Source: Glandiceps talaboti (lineage: Eukaryota > Hemichordata > Enteropneusta > Spengelidae). From it: a DNA stretch of 64,000 nucleotides. Where the stretch lies: the NCBI RefSeq assembly GCF_964340395.1, contig NC_135564.1, positions 10,072,891-10,136,890 of the forward strand, in the 5' to 3' direction. This document shows positions 12,876 to 64,000 of this stretch, in pieces. The notes beneath the pieces are model-generated. The model made no database searches and was not told where the DNA came from. It was given only the letters and a program-made list of their open reading frames with translations. The translations under genes were made by a program, and so were the position numbers. Numbering within the stretch: the stretch's first letter is position 1; each line of letters opens with the position of its first letter.

Positions 12876-13647
12876 AACGGCATAATTATGATCTTATTTG
12901 CATAATTAATGATCTTGATCTTTGATAATTAGACTACATCTTAAGAATACACAATTCAAATGCCATATAAATTGGTATCTACATTGTACACCAACCATAA
13001 TAAAGCGCACATCATAGAAAGCCAGGTTGTTTTCACGGCCAATCAGTTTTGTTGTGTCATTTGCATAATTAATGATTTTCGGTAATTAGTACATACATGT
13101 ATCTTAAGAATGCGAGTTTCAAATTTCATAATTATTTGATACATGAATTAATGATAATAAAGCACAAATATTTGATATTGTTTGTTGAAGTATATTTTTA
13201 TTTGTAATCATTCATTAGCATAATTAATTATTTGTATTATTTAGGCAATATCTTAATAATACAAGATCCGAAATATGTAAGTTGGTACATACAAAATTCG
13301 AAAAACGCACTGAACGATAGCGAATGTTATCAACATGATATACAACGTATGTGTCTAGCTTCTACTTTTATGATATCTTTCAATTTCAGAAATGCCAGGC
13401 TCTGATGAATGACGGGTTCATACATTTCCTTTGACTGGAGATAACTTATCTTAAAAGGCTTTGTAGTACTTTGTAGTTCAATGTATTCTTGGTAATTCAA
13501 CCTTAATTAGTAAACTTATTTTACTATAATGTAAAATTACATGGGGTAGGGGGCTATTTTAGCAATAATATCTTTATTAATTGGTGTTACAGTAGCAATA
13601 ACTCTTTCTACCAATTTAAAACTGTTCAAAGGGTCAGCCAGTACATA
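12876..13647. other. AT-rich spacer between relics
   Basis: It contains several near-repeats of the TTTGCATAATTAATGAT type (near 12898, 13060 and 13217) with 110-160 bp spacing. I see no coding sequence. Confidence 0.4.
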
Positions 13648-14547
13648 TAGGTACACATTCATGTGAGTATCATGAAGAGTTGCTCTTACAGAAGTTTGTA
13701 AAGGCATGGTAATCTACGATGAAATATGGGGAAGATGTACAGAGGTCAATTTCAAGGTCAATCTCACGGTCAACTTTATATACTTAAAGAACTATCCAGT
13801 ATGAATAAAGATTAAAGATGGTGGATACGTATCATAACGGCGAAACAGAATGGATAATTAATCCAAATTTGCGTAAAATAAGATTAAATTACCTTTGCTA
13901 CTTGGACATGGATGATGAATATGCTACGAAGCGTGTTGTCAACGTCACCAATGACGGTTTACTGTCCATGGACATTTCACAATCAATGCTTCATTTCTAC
14001 TACTGGCCCTCAACACGTTAACACAGCTATTAGGAACTTGGTTACTAGTGATTTCTTTACTATCAAAGTGTATAGTGATAGGCTTGTCGCTATTGGTCTT
14101 GTGTTTATACTAACTAGTATACAAGAAAATATGGTGTCACGAACGAGGTTTGGTACTGTCACTATTTATCGTGAGTTTTATACATTAATACAATAACTTA
14201 ATGGAACAAGTAAGGGTTTTACAGTTAAGCGATATTATAATAGAACATCATGGGGTCCTCCAAAATTTTGAATGTCGCACAACAATGATAGTGTCAATAA
14301 CACTAGTATAAGAGCATCCCTGTTACAGATATAGTAAAGTTACTATGGTATATTAGAGAACTTTAGGTGCCCATTCTACCATGTATAATAAGAACTGCTA
14401 TCTAGTATGTGTGCCCTAGACTCTGATGACCGGCTTTCATCCTTGGGTATTATATGCTATATAGCAGGATTTGGAGTAATAGATATCTGCAAGTGTTGTC
14501 ATAGCCAGGCAAGTAATGTTAAATAGTACTTTCTCTACAAAATTAGA
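13648..14547 (-). pseudogene. Relic of a further VWDE copy
   Basis: Read on the - strand from 14547, it matches the intron after the exon that ends METFE in B and C, including the GCCTGGCTATGACA landmark. It then jumps to sequence just before the first VWD exon (near 13930-13820), then to sequence just after the second VWD exon (13800-13773), and ends with the first 66 nt of the VWD exon that starts ITMP (13713-13648). The exons in between are gone. The left edge abuts unrelated DNA. The right edge abuts the 3' flank of copy B at about 14547, with a shared GCTG. There is no coding capacity. Confidence 0.75.
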
Positions 14548-15907
14548 TGAAGCTGATATTGTTATATTCCACCGTCTGGATCGACAGTAATATATTCATT
14601 ATATTTCTTTGCTAGTTAGCTACGCTCAATAAAGAAATTCTTCCCTGTCGAATTCCTCACATTATTACTATTTCTTAAACTACACAATGTCTACCACTAT
14701 TACACACTGAAAAGTAAGTCAATTACACGCTGTCCTTGTACGTTCATGTTAGCGAGATAGCGAATGTAATGAAACATATCATACCCATTGGATGTTCAAG
14801 TGTATTTGATAACTAATGTTATTAACAAAACATCATTAAAGCAGGGTAAATTGAGGCATTAAACTGCAGTAAGGAGATAAATCCCTTCAATAAGATGAGT
14901 CGGTAATTCCGCCCCATTGCACACATTTATATTTTCTGAAGACCATTGGAAGTTATGTCAAATTATCAATAATTACATTTTAGAGCGGATTTCATGAGAG
15001 CGAGCTATAACAGATTTGATGATCGCTTACATTACCAACGGTTCAATTTGGATCTAGCTCAACAAAGTGTCTTTCGGTCGGATGTAGAAAACGTATGTTA
15101 CTGAGCTGAACTTGGTAATTGTTTATATTGACCAGAATTCAGTAGTAACGTATCCACTAAGCTGTAGTGTCAAACCAGTCTGCACCGGGATCTTATCGAG
15201 GACTTGATCTAGGGGAAATAAGACTCACACAGACACAGAAATTACTTTTGGGTCGGATAACTTACACGCAGTAGGAGCAATTCAATCGAACTCTCTAATT
15301 TAGTTGCAGCCAGGAATTAAAGTTCCTTGCCCCGTTGCAATCTGACAAGTATTTTTGAAACAAATTCCATTGTGCTTCAACCGTATACGTCACCAACAAT
15401 TTATTTAAACTAATGCTCATACCGTAATACAAATATGGTTAACAAACAAATTTCCAACAACAATACTCAATTTTTTACCTTATTTAGAAATCTTCATTAC
15501 TACAGTTAATTAGATTCAGAAATAAAGTTATTCTAGAAAGTTCTTACTTAAAAATTTTGTTTCAAAGTTGTCTCAAACTGTAGAGTTCAATATTATCTCA
15601 AAGTTCAGAGTTGAGAATTATCTCAATGACCTGAGATTAAAGTTCCTTATTTGAAATAAGTAATAGAAGTCAGAACTTTAGTAAGACGTCAACGTAAATA
15701 AGTACAATATTGTTTAAAATATACTTCAATAAGTGTGATTTAGCAAATGGAAGACGTCCTCTTGTATGACGAAAGTATTAACCGTATAAAAGGCGAATAT
15801 GTATACAAAACATTCAAATATATTTTATGTAAACTTTCGAAAAACATTCAGTATGTAAATGTTCCTAGTGCAGGCGTTATAATTTCAATATATGTGGTAA
15901 TTATATC
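14548..15907 (-). other. Copy B 3' flank
   Basis: This region is homologous, inverted, to 57189-59415 beyond copy C, including the GGTCGGATAACTTACAC and TCGTCTGGATCGACAG-type landmarks. It carries no open frame of note. Homology ends at the junction with the relic at 14547. Confidence 0.7.
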
Positions 15908-34957
<19,050 letters not shown>

Positions 34958-35781
34958 GCTGATACCGTTGTCTTTTGTCGCCACAAGACTGATCTCTGTC
35001 AATGGAAACCAGGACCTTTTAAATGATCCATATTTGTAAGTCGTGATCTGGCTAGTTGACAACACAACTATTGACCATCCTTTATACTCGACAACAATAG
35101 ATATCGAGTGGTGTACCTATCTTTCGAATGAGGACAGACTGATAACACAAGACAAATACACGTGTTGTGAACCTCAGCTTCATGACGCATACTCTGATAC
35201 TTGTATACCATCCAACAGGCATTGGCCAATAACAGGTTCAATGCAGTGTTAGTGCAGGAGGAAACCGGAGTACCCAAGAGAACCTGCGTTGTTCGATATA
35301 GTCAAACTGAACGAAAACTCTTTTTACTTACAGCCTGGTAACAAAGTGGATAGATTAGTTTATGCTATTTTCGCACTTACCCCCCCCCCCCCCCCCCCCC
35401 CCCCATCGTTCAACTTTATTCTTGTTTCTAAATAAAATAAATGACCGGGCCCTTTCTTTGCCTGGTCGTGCCAAGATACAATTAGTGGCCGAGTTTTGCA
35501 TTTGCATGTGACGTACATAGTAATGAGTGACCCGTTTTACAAGCAATCGGCCAAGAGTCACATAGTAATGACACTATCATTGCTTATTGTCATATTTTAT
35601 TGTTACAGTAGCACTATTATAATAGACAAACACTATGGTTTGATCACGAGACAAAAATAGATATTGTATACATGCATCATGTACATCCGCCTTGAAACCG
35701 GAGGTTTGAAGTCCATTTCGCAAACCGCCTAATCGGTGATAACAACATACAAGCGGTACAGAATGGTCTTGCTGCTAGCAT
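34958..35781. other. Divergent B/C intergenic region, proximal part
   Basis: This holds the copy B core promoter (35015-35049) and a run of 25 C at 35380-35404. I see no further gene. Small open frames in it lack splice or homology support. The rest of the intergenic space, to 37164, is tandem unit I. Confidence 0.5.
35015..35049 (-). promoter_or_regulatory. Core promoter of copy B
   Basis: On the - strand the box AGATCACGACTTACAAA (35049-35033) precedes TTTAAAAGG (35023-35015), at the place where copy C has its TATA box. The ATG follows about 58 bp later at 34957. The weaker TATA could mean lower or differently controlled expression than C. Confidence 0.6.
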
Positions 35782-37061
35782 CAGTATGATTATGGAGCGT
35801 TTGGTAATTACAAGGCGTGAGGGTCAGGAGAGAAATCATGTCAATTTTGGTCTGTCGCGTAAAATATGACCTTCCTCAAATCTCACCTTAACCCCACCCC
35901 CTCCCCATCATTGCAAGTGTGGAAGAATTCACTTAGATTAAACACAGCATGACATTGTAAAACACTGTTTTGAAGGCTGTAGTTATCCCCCCCCCCCCCG
36001 TTATAGCATCCTGTAGATGATATGACAGCAGGGGGCTCTCAAATTCACGATCTGTTTTATGTAAGTCTGAAATGGCAGGAAGGACCATGCATGTTGTCTA
36101 AAAGGAAGTTAACCATTGTTGATTGTTGTGCTCCATGTTGTCCAATGCACCAACAGTAAGTAGTCCTTTTCGTAGAGAAGCAGAATATACCACCGTAACT
36201 CTATCATCTTCAAAATACATACTCACAGATCGATGTGGCGTACCAGTCTGTTCATTGCGACCTATATAGCGATACGTATACAACGTTAGTGGCCATTTGA
36301 TTTAATTACTGACTTCTGGTTTTACTCAGCTTTTACTACTTTTTGTTTCGTTCTAAAAAACGAAATTTGTTGCCGTTTCTTGCAACTAGATAAAGTTGGC
36401 CAATAAAATAAGACGAACTTGGGGCTCATGGACACATTGATCACAATTAACACAATACCGAATCTCAAGCGTTGACCTTTGGACAAACGTTTAACACAAT
36501 GATGATCAGTGTACCAATTGTAAATCTTTTATAGCCCATTGATAACTAAATATTATTTCTGACATCTTGTCTCCATATAAACTTGTAGTGTCAACATCTA
36601 CTGTACACAATTTGGTATCTCAGTACTTTATGCATGTAATGAACTAACAGATAGACGTACAGTCATTAAAAAAAAACTGGTAAAGAATTAAAGCACACCT
36701 TTTCTCAAACCAAAGGACAGTACTGAACCTCTTTCGCACGGAGCCGCCCTATGTTTCTATTTATGCCTGTTACCTCCCCGCTCGATGACGGGAAATAGTG
36801 AGGACTTTGAAGGGTAAAACCCGATGTTTCACCAAAGACTCGTGCACCAAAAATGTCAAACATTCCACTAGATTGTTCGTAAGTCCAAAGTGACAAAAAT
36901 GACCTGATATTTTGTTTTGATTGACTGATTGCCCAGTGTTAATTAACGTTCAAGACTATCACTGCTCGCCTGATAACAGCTGTTTATCACAAATATCATA
37001 CATCAGCTGCTGGCTATTAGACGCAGGGTCTATGACTAAACAGTCGTGTAGTCAAGTACAC

Positions 37062-37098
37062 AGATCACGACTTACAAACATTGAAAACAATATAAAAG
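37062..37098 (+). promoter_or_regulatory. Core promoter I of copy C
   Basis: The box AGATCACGACTTACAAA (37062-37078) is followed 12 bp later by TATAAAAG (37091-37098). The ATG is at 37165. The same box and spacing recur before exon II and, on the other strand, before copy B. E-box (CAGCTG) motifs occur upstream near 36978 and 37005. Confidence 0.7.
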
Positions 37099-37164
37099 GA
37101 ACCGTTTTCCGCTAGAGATCATTCTGAATGTGTGCCTTCAGTAACCCAAGACTAAGATATCGAG

Positions 37165-57188
<20,024 letters not shown>

Positions 57189-59415
57189 GATATAATTACC
57201 ACATATATTGAAATTATAACGCCTGCACTAGGAACATTTACACACCTACTCCAAAATATAAGGACAGTTTTTTGAAAGTTTACATAAAATATATTTGAAA
57301 GTTTTGTATACATATTCGCCGTTTATATGGTTAATACTTTCGTCATGCAAGAAAACGTCTTCCATTTTCGAAATCACTATTATTGAAGTATATTTTAAAC
57401 AATATTGTACTTATTTATGTTGACGTCTTACTAAATTTCTGACTTTTATTAATTATTGAAATAAGGAATTTTATTATCTGGACATTAAGATAATTCTCAA
57501 CTCTGAACATTGAAATAATATTGAACTCTGCACTTCGAGACAACTTTGAACTTTTAATGTTCAGAAGTGTTTTAACTTTGAACATTAGAATAAGTAACTT
57601 TGCACATAATTAAGATAAATACGTTAAGATAGATATGTGACTTTTTAACAATTTTGGAGATAAGTATTTTGCATTTTGATAATAAACTTTTCCCATTATA
57701 AGGCATTTTAGATAAGAGTATTTTACGACTTTGGGATAAGTACGTTTTGACTTTAAATGTCGACATAAGTGACTTTCAGTAACTTTTAGTAACATTTTCA
57801 CATTTTCACATTATAAAATAATAACAATAATAATAATAATTTCCAAACGGAACAACAAAACAATACGAAGAGACAAACATGACCGGGTTTTCCTGTCGTC
57901 AGCAACTACCTCACCAATGTGTAACTTTCACATTCTCGATGCAAAAATTTTAACTGTATTAATTCCGTGAAATTTTCCTCTCAAAGTTTGACAGTATATT
58001 TGTTTTATTTTGCATTTTGGGGATAAAACATATTTTGACCGAGGTGTGATGTTACGTGTCACAAGTTGTATACGTTTTGTTTCAAGTAAATAAACATTAT
58101 CTTGCCATTATTACAAAAAAGACGCATGTAAGGTCAAATTGATTAATGAGACAGAGCAACAAGCCAGGCCATGTTATTCAATCTCAGGTCATGTTTTGCT
58201 ATTCAATTAGATAGAGGTCACAGTGTCACAAGAAGTGATAAACTGTGGCCGAAATGAATTCAACAACTGTTTTAAGTAAGAACTTTCTAGAATAACTTTA
58301 TTTCTGAATCAAATTAACTGTATTAATGAACATTTCTAAATAAGGTAAAGAAATAAGTATTGTTGTGGGATATTTTTTTTGTTAACCATATTTGTATTAC
58401 GGAATGAGCATTAGTTTTAATAAAATGTTGGTGACGTATTCTGTTGAAGCACAATGGAACTTGTTTTAAAAATACTTGTCAGATTGCGAAGGGGCCTTGG
58501 ATAAGAGACACGAATTTTGAATGCTCTCCGTGAGCAGAACTTCACGAAGACAAACGCAAATCAAGGGACTTTAATTCCTGGCTGCAACTAAATTAGGGAG
58601 TTCGATTGAATCGCTCCTACTGCTGGAAACCGTGTAAGTTATCCGACCTAAAAATAATTTCTGTGTCTGTGTGAGTCTTATTTCCCCTAGATCAAGTCCT
58701 CGATAAGATCCCGGTGCAGACTGGTTTGACACTACAGCTTAGTGGAGACGTTACTACTGAATTCTGGTCAATATAAACAATTACCAAGTTCAGCTCAGTA
58801 ACATACGTTTTCTGCATCCGACCGAAAGGCACTTTGTTGAGCTAGATCCAATTTGAACCGTTGGTAATGTAAGCGATTATCAAATCTGTGTTAGCTCGGT
58901 CTGATGGAATCCGCTCTAAAATATAATTATTGATAATTTGACAGAACTTCCAACGGTCTTCAGAAAATATAAATGTGTGCAATGGGGCGGAATTTCCGAT
59001 TCATCTTATTGAAGTGCAAGTTGTAGATTTTTACTTTTTGTAATTGAACTGAAGACGATTTCTCTCCTTACTGCAGTTTAATGCGTCAATTTACCCTGCT
59101 TTATTTACCCTGCTTTAATGATGTTTTGTCGATTACATTGGTTATCAAATACACTTGAACATCCAATGGGTATTGATATGTTTCATTACATTCGCCATCT
59201 CGCTAACATGAATGTAAAATGACAGCGTGTAATTGACTTACTTTTCAGTGTTTAAAGTGAACACTGGTAGACAATGTGTAGTTCTAGAAATAGTAATATT
59301 GTGAGGAATTCGACAGGGAAGAACTTTTTTAGTCGGCGTTGCTAACTAGCAAAGAAATATGGTGAATATATTACTGTCGATCCAGACGATGGCATATAAC
59401 AATATCAGCCAGCCG
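57189..59415 (+). other. Copy C 3' UTR and flank
   Basis: Homologous to the copy B 3' flank. A candidate polyadenylation signal AATAAA lies at 57681-57686. A series of short near-repeats of the form aactttgaac-attaagataa (57470-57780) looks like a degenerate tandem array. No gene is seen. Confidence 0.55.
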
Positions 59416-60676
59416 CGCCAGGCTAAGTCCTGTTTCAACTTTACAGGTTTTTATCATACTTAATTTACTACATACAAATTACATTGTTGAAAAGAATGAT
59501 AACACTCCACATAATTAATCAATACATTTTACACGGGTCCTTTGACCACCCTATCAGGTGTTAATGCATTCTGAACCCATAAATCAGCATCTAAAAGAAC
59601 ACGGATTCCACTGAAGCAAAAAAAGGTCATTTATCAATTCATAGTTCCTATACTATCAATTGGTTGCAACTAAAAAAAGCTCGTCATAATTCATTCAGTT
59701 TCACGTTCTTCAACTTTTCCATTCTGCTGAAATGTACACACTGAAATGTACACACGAAATGTTATATAGCATACCAATTAGACAGTAGTAATAAACGTAT
59801 TGCCGAAGTATAATAAACCACACCTATATTGAGATGAAATGTACACAATAATGATAAATGTCAATTGAACAGGACTGTAGTGTAGTGTTACCGAAAATGC
59901 AGTAAATCACGTACATTCGTTATTGAAATGTACACAATCTATGTGACATAAGCAATCAATATATTGTCAAGAAAACAGTAAATCACATATACTCGCCAGG
60001 TAAGACTAATAAGGTAATGATAATTATTTGTCATTTGAAATGTTTATGATAAATGTAATAATATTTCAATGTCTTCTAAGATTGTTATTTCCTTCCATAT
60101 TGTTGTTTTGATTAATGAAAATATAGTGTATTGCAATATGTAACAAAAATAACTGTACAACTAAATTTCCAGCAATATTGCATTTTCTACTTAATGACTC
60201 CCATTGAAGGAAAGTACAGTCACGATGCGATTTTAATCAAAATAACTTTATGATTAAAATTTATTGATTATTCTGCTACATTTTGTAGTTTTATAAATAC
60301 AACTGATATTACTTCAAATACCATGATTCATAATTTTTATAAAAGATTAACTGTAGCGATCGATGTATGATGTAAACGTTGATGGAGATACACCCGAGGT
60401 TTCATATCTTCTTGTGTGATGGATTATTCGGATAATTTTCACACCGTATGCAAATACATATATGATAAAATGTTTTAACCAATCAGCTGACTGTAAAGAA
60501 TCACGTGTTTCGATAATACAACATTGAAATGACTTCTCGGTGTCTTACATATTTAAACAAGACTAAAGTGTAGACAGTCGCACACCAGATAAAATAGAAA
60601 CGAGTGTTGTCTCCTGAGAACGCATACACCCTTGAATAACATTCGAAATTATTGTGGGTAGACGAAAACTGGTACT

Positions 60677-60752
60677 GCTTATATAGGGATTGGTTCACTT
60701 CGGTGTAATCTTTACAGCTCGAACAGACGATTGATATTAGGGTAAGTGACTC
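60677..60752 (+). promoter_or_regulatory. Possible TATA promoter with short 5' exon
   Basis: GCTTATATAGGG is followed about 70 bp later by ATTAGGGTAAGTGACTC, a good splice-donor match. Together they could be a promoter and a non-coding first exon of a + strand gene lying to the right. Nothing downstream in the window confirms it. Confidence 0.2.
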
Positions 60753-62850
60753 TTAAACATAGCCTTTTACTCTACTTCAGGTTTCATGACAAAGTCTCTA
60801 AGTGTTTCTGTTATTTTAAACTAAAAATTCCTTCCTAGGAAGGCGGCCAAAAATGTTGTATTTACAGGTTTTTATTATAAGCTGCTGACTCATAAAACAG
60901 CCAGCTCCCTTGATTTGATCTTTGTTTCTGACTTATCTACATTATTACTGTGTGAATGAGTTTGGCATGCCTTTTACAACGAAAATCATAAACCCTGAAA
61001 CAAAACGTCGCTTGGCTCGACAAAAATCTCATTAACATTGCTACATTTTATCGGCTGCCTAGGCAAAAATCTTATCAACAGCGTTTAGTAAATTGTAAGG
61101 GCTGGCAAACATCTTCACCAATATTGTTACACTTGCTTTGCCTGAACTACCATTATGTACAACGTCCTTGGTAAACAGTCAATTGACTAACATGTAACAA
61201 TTGTAATTCAGTTCTTGTCGTGCCAGACCATGACATGTGGAAATATTAATTAGATTTGTGTCGATCCAGGTTTACAACATCAAATAAGAGATATTTTGTC
61301 TAGACAGACAGACAAAAAATTGTTACAGTAGCAAATGTTAGAGAGATTGTTGTCGAGTCAGGCGACGTTTTATTTCAGGGTTTGTAACATAGTGTCGGAT
61401 TTATCGTTTTACTGTGAAGAGAAATAGCTGCAAGTACAAACTAGCTAGGATGTGATAGTGTAAAAGGAAAAAAGGGGACCTGCGACAAGAAGGAGGTTAT
61501 AGATACATTCATAAAATACATGTATATCCTTCGATGAATTTTATATGTAAGCAAGGATACCGTAACATTTGAAATGCTTGTATTTATTATTTACTTATCC
61601 TAAGGTGCTTGCTAGAAGTTTTCATCAGTGAAATGTGGTAAATTGAACTGCTTATATGCATGTGCATAGCAAATATTTGCTTCCCTTCGCATTTTCTTGC
61701 ATAGTTCTTGTTGTAAGACATACTCCGATTGTAATGTGTACAAAAGTCACAACATCGACATCTACTCAGCTACTCTTTGATGTCGTCTGATGATTGAATG
61801 TCCCAAATGCTCTGAGGTATCTCATTTATACAGGTGACCTGAATATATATAAGAGAAAACACATCAATGTATTTATTTCTCTCAACAAGGTTGGGTCTTG
61901 TGGTAAACAAAAGCTGGTATGCGCTAACGATTGAATCTGAAGTGATATAATTCTCAAACAATACAGAGTTGCATATCTCTCTCGCTCTCGCTCTCCCTCT
62001 CTCTCTCTCTCAACGCTATACTCGATTGACATTCGACACTCGATTGACAAAGAACACGATTTCTCATGCACCCATGTGTAGACACTCGATCTACATATAG
62101 ACGGATCTATGGATGACGTAACCGTGATAACTTCCTGTTTGATTATATGAGTGACTATACGTTTGCATTTCCCTTTATATTTGCATAGTCTTCACAATCA
62201 GAAACTTCTCTCTTTCTCTACAAACAAACAAACTTTATTTATTTACGACAAATGTAAAAATCAAAGACTACATGCGTCAATATCAGGTGCAAAACCTTCA
62301 TAATAAACAGTGTATGTAATCTATATTCATATTGTTTCACTACAAACCAAAGTAGATTAAATCCTGTATGTCTTGCCTCAGGCATTCTTCGTCTGGGGGG
62401 GGGCAATATATCGATTTCACATACTAATTGCAAGCAACGCCACTTTTTAAGTTATAAATCACGTAATCGTTTTTTTTACTTTTCACTAAGTTTCCAGAAA
62501 AAAAGACGTTTTGATATATTTGATTATATTCAATTTTCAAGAATATTTACGTTCTTAAAAACGGTTAGTGTCACAGAGGAATCGGGAGTGATTTTCTGTG
62601 ATTCTTTTCTTTTTGGAGTGAGGAGTGTGATGTTGGGAAACATTGGAAGGACCGTATCATTTCGGCAAGGATGCTACTTTAACGTAATATGAACCTCGGA
62701 AATAAACTGTTTAAATTTTCTTTGTCATCACTTTTTGAGGAAAACTCAAACCAATTCTCATTTCAAGTCAAGATAAAAAAAAAAAAACAGGGGTCGCCAT
62801 ATAAATGTTTACAATAGACGTCAAAATGATACCAAAATTAAGCCATTTCA

Positions 62851-62904
62851 TCCAATATGGCCGCCGAATCCAATATGGCCGCCGAATCCAGTATGGCCAA
62901 CGAC
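62851..62904. repeat. 18-bp unit repeated three times
   Basis: Two exact units TCCAATATGGCCGCCGAA and one degenerate unit (TCCAGTATGGCCAACGAC) lie head to tail. The ATGGCCGCC core resembles, but does not match, YY1-type sites. Confidence 0.7.
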
Positions 62905-64000
62905 TAATTTCTTAACTCTATGGGAAAATAAAAGATTGTCAATTTCCTTGAAACGAAGACGACAATCCAAAAATCTATTATTTCAAAAGGGCCGGGAACA
63001 CAAGCTTTCACATGGCAAAGTTTGGAGGGGTTGAAGAACTGTAACAACTTTCAAAGAAATTGGAATCCGAGACAATTCTACTTTAAACCACATCCCAATT
63101 CTTGATTTCTATCACAATATCAATCAGCTCATTAATTATTTGTCACCCTAATAATAAGTCCTGAATACTGTATTTGTTAAAATGTTTATACCACGGTTGC
63201 AGTGGGACATTATCTTTTTTGAGGTATGCATTTATGTTTACTCCTCAATGCTTCTGGAAAAAGACAATTACACAATATCGTGTCCATGGTATATGGTGTC
63301 TTGATGTACACTTCTACGTTACCTGTATTATGTAACCAAACCCGTTTCTTTCTTTTTTGATTCCACTGAATTCGGTAACTCAATACATAATATTTGAGAC
63401 TATTTCTAGTCATTTTACATCATTTAGACGGACGTGGCATAACATGTCGGTTTAAAATTACGTTTGAATTATTCTTAAATTTTTTGTAAGTTTTAACACT
63501 AAAGAAAATGAGAATAATGTTCGATTTGGTAGCATCATATTAGTGTACGAGAAGTTATGATAAGAATTATTGATAATGTTATATCAAATTATTGGCTTGT
63601 TTGCATTGGCTCCTTAATGGATACTATTAAATTACTGGCTAGCGCTGTGTATCGACCTACAACGAAAGTAGTCTAGACAACATCAACAATGAAACCAACG
63701 GATCACTTCTTTCCCTTTGAAAACGCCGCTTACTGAGAGAAGGGATGAATATTCATGAATCTGTAGCAATTTCAAGAGTGTAACTGCAATAGTGTTTCAT
63801 TTTTACTGCCAGATAGAAACAGTTGGCGTTAACCCAGACAACAAACCCAATGTTATTAAAAAACAAAGTCTGTGGATGTTACATTGTAATATTCTGTCTG
63901 TAAGCATCATTGATTATATGTTACACATATTTTCACTGACACTTTCTCTAAGCAGTAGAGTCAAACCTGCAAAATGACAACAGGTTCAATTAAAATGATG

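Larger units (their letters stand above)
59416..64000. other. Single-copy region with no supported gene
   Basis: Only short unsupported open frames are present. Visible items are a possible TATA promoter at 60677-60760, a (TC)n run at about 61975-62012, and an 18-bp tandem triplet at 62851-62904. This is probably intergenic or a long intron of a neighbour. Confidence 0.4.

Noticed and set aside
14400-14430. CTGATGA in the relic as a second hammerhead
   Set aside because: No GAAA core or stem II follows at the needed spacing.
35043-35065. Upstream ATG at 35065 as the start of copy B
   Set aside because: It lies upstream of the TATA-like box and reads a non-hydrophobic leader. The ATG at 34957 gives a proper signal peptide.
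36098-36283. Open frame in tandem unit I
   Set aside because: It is not kept in frame in unit II and has no splice or start support.
60501-62433. Short frames to the right of copy C
   Set aside because: No homology, codon pattern or splice sites that would support a gene.

Overview
This is animal DNA, AT-rich, with short GT-AG introns, dense microsatellites and small mobile elements. It looks like a marine invertebrate, but I cannot place it closer than that from sequence alone. The window is built around three near-identical copies of one large multi-exon gene, a paralogue group of the VWDE family (von Willebrand factor D and EGF domain protein). I call them A, B and C.

Layout: copy A is on the + strand (713-11945) and is entered at its D8C domain, because its 5' exons lie left of the window. 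Copy B is on the - strand (34957 down to 15908) and is complete. Copy C is on the + strand (37165-57188) and is complete. A and B are tail to tail, B and C are head to head. Every exon junction was placed by hand. B adds up to 4182 coding nt (1393 aa) and C to 4161 nt (1386 aa) in 27 coding exons, and A's 20 visible exons add up to 987 aa. All three stay in frame with no internal stop, and the 20 shared exons have identical lengths except for one 6-nt insertion in B.

The encoded protein is a predicted single-pass surface protein: signal peptide, three copies of an unassigned module of about 115 aa (YGG-x-x-x-A-x-D ... VRLW-x-P), a D8C domain, a Cys-rich linker and Ig-like stretch, a VWD domain, an RKKR furin-type site, one EGF repeat, an E-set/TIG-like segment, one transmembrane helix and a short cytoplasmic tail.

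Between A and B lie fragments of at least one further copy (12.8-14.5 kb): a decayed promoter on the + strand and a collapsed intron/exon fragment on the - strand. Copy C has two tandem copies of its promoter plus signal-peptide exon. Copy B carries, in one intron, a 5'-truncated Penelope-like retroelement with a GIY-YIG endonuclease, a 65-bp foldback and a recognisable hammerhead ribozyme. Copy A has a private 0.55-kb hairpin-rich insertion. Copy C has a private retroelement-like insertion ending in (AAAT)n.

Similarity between copies changes in steps: B and C differ at about 17-20% of residues in the N-terminal modules but about 2% from the first D8C exon onward. The pair that agrees best changes from block to block, which suggests repeated gene conversion. 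From about 59.4 kb to the end of the window I see no supported gene.
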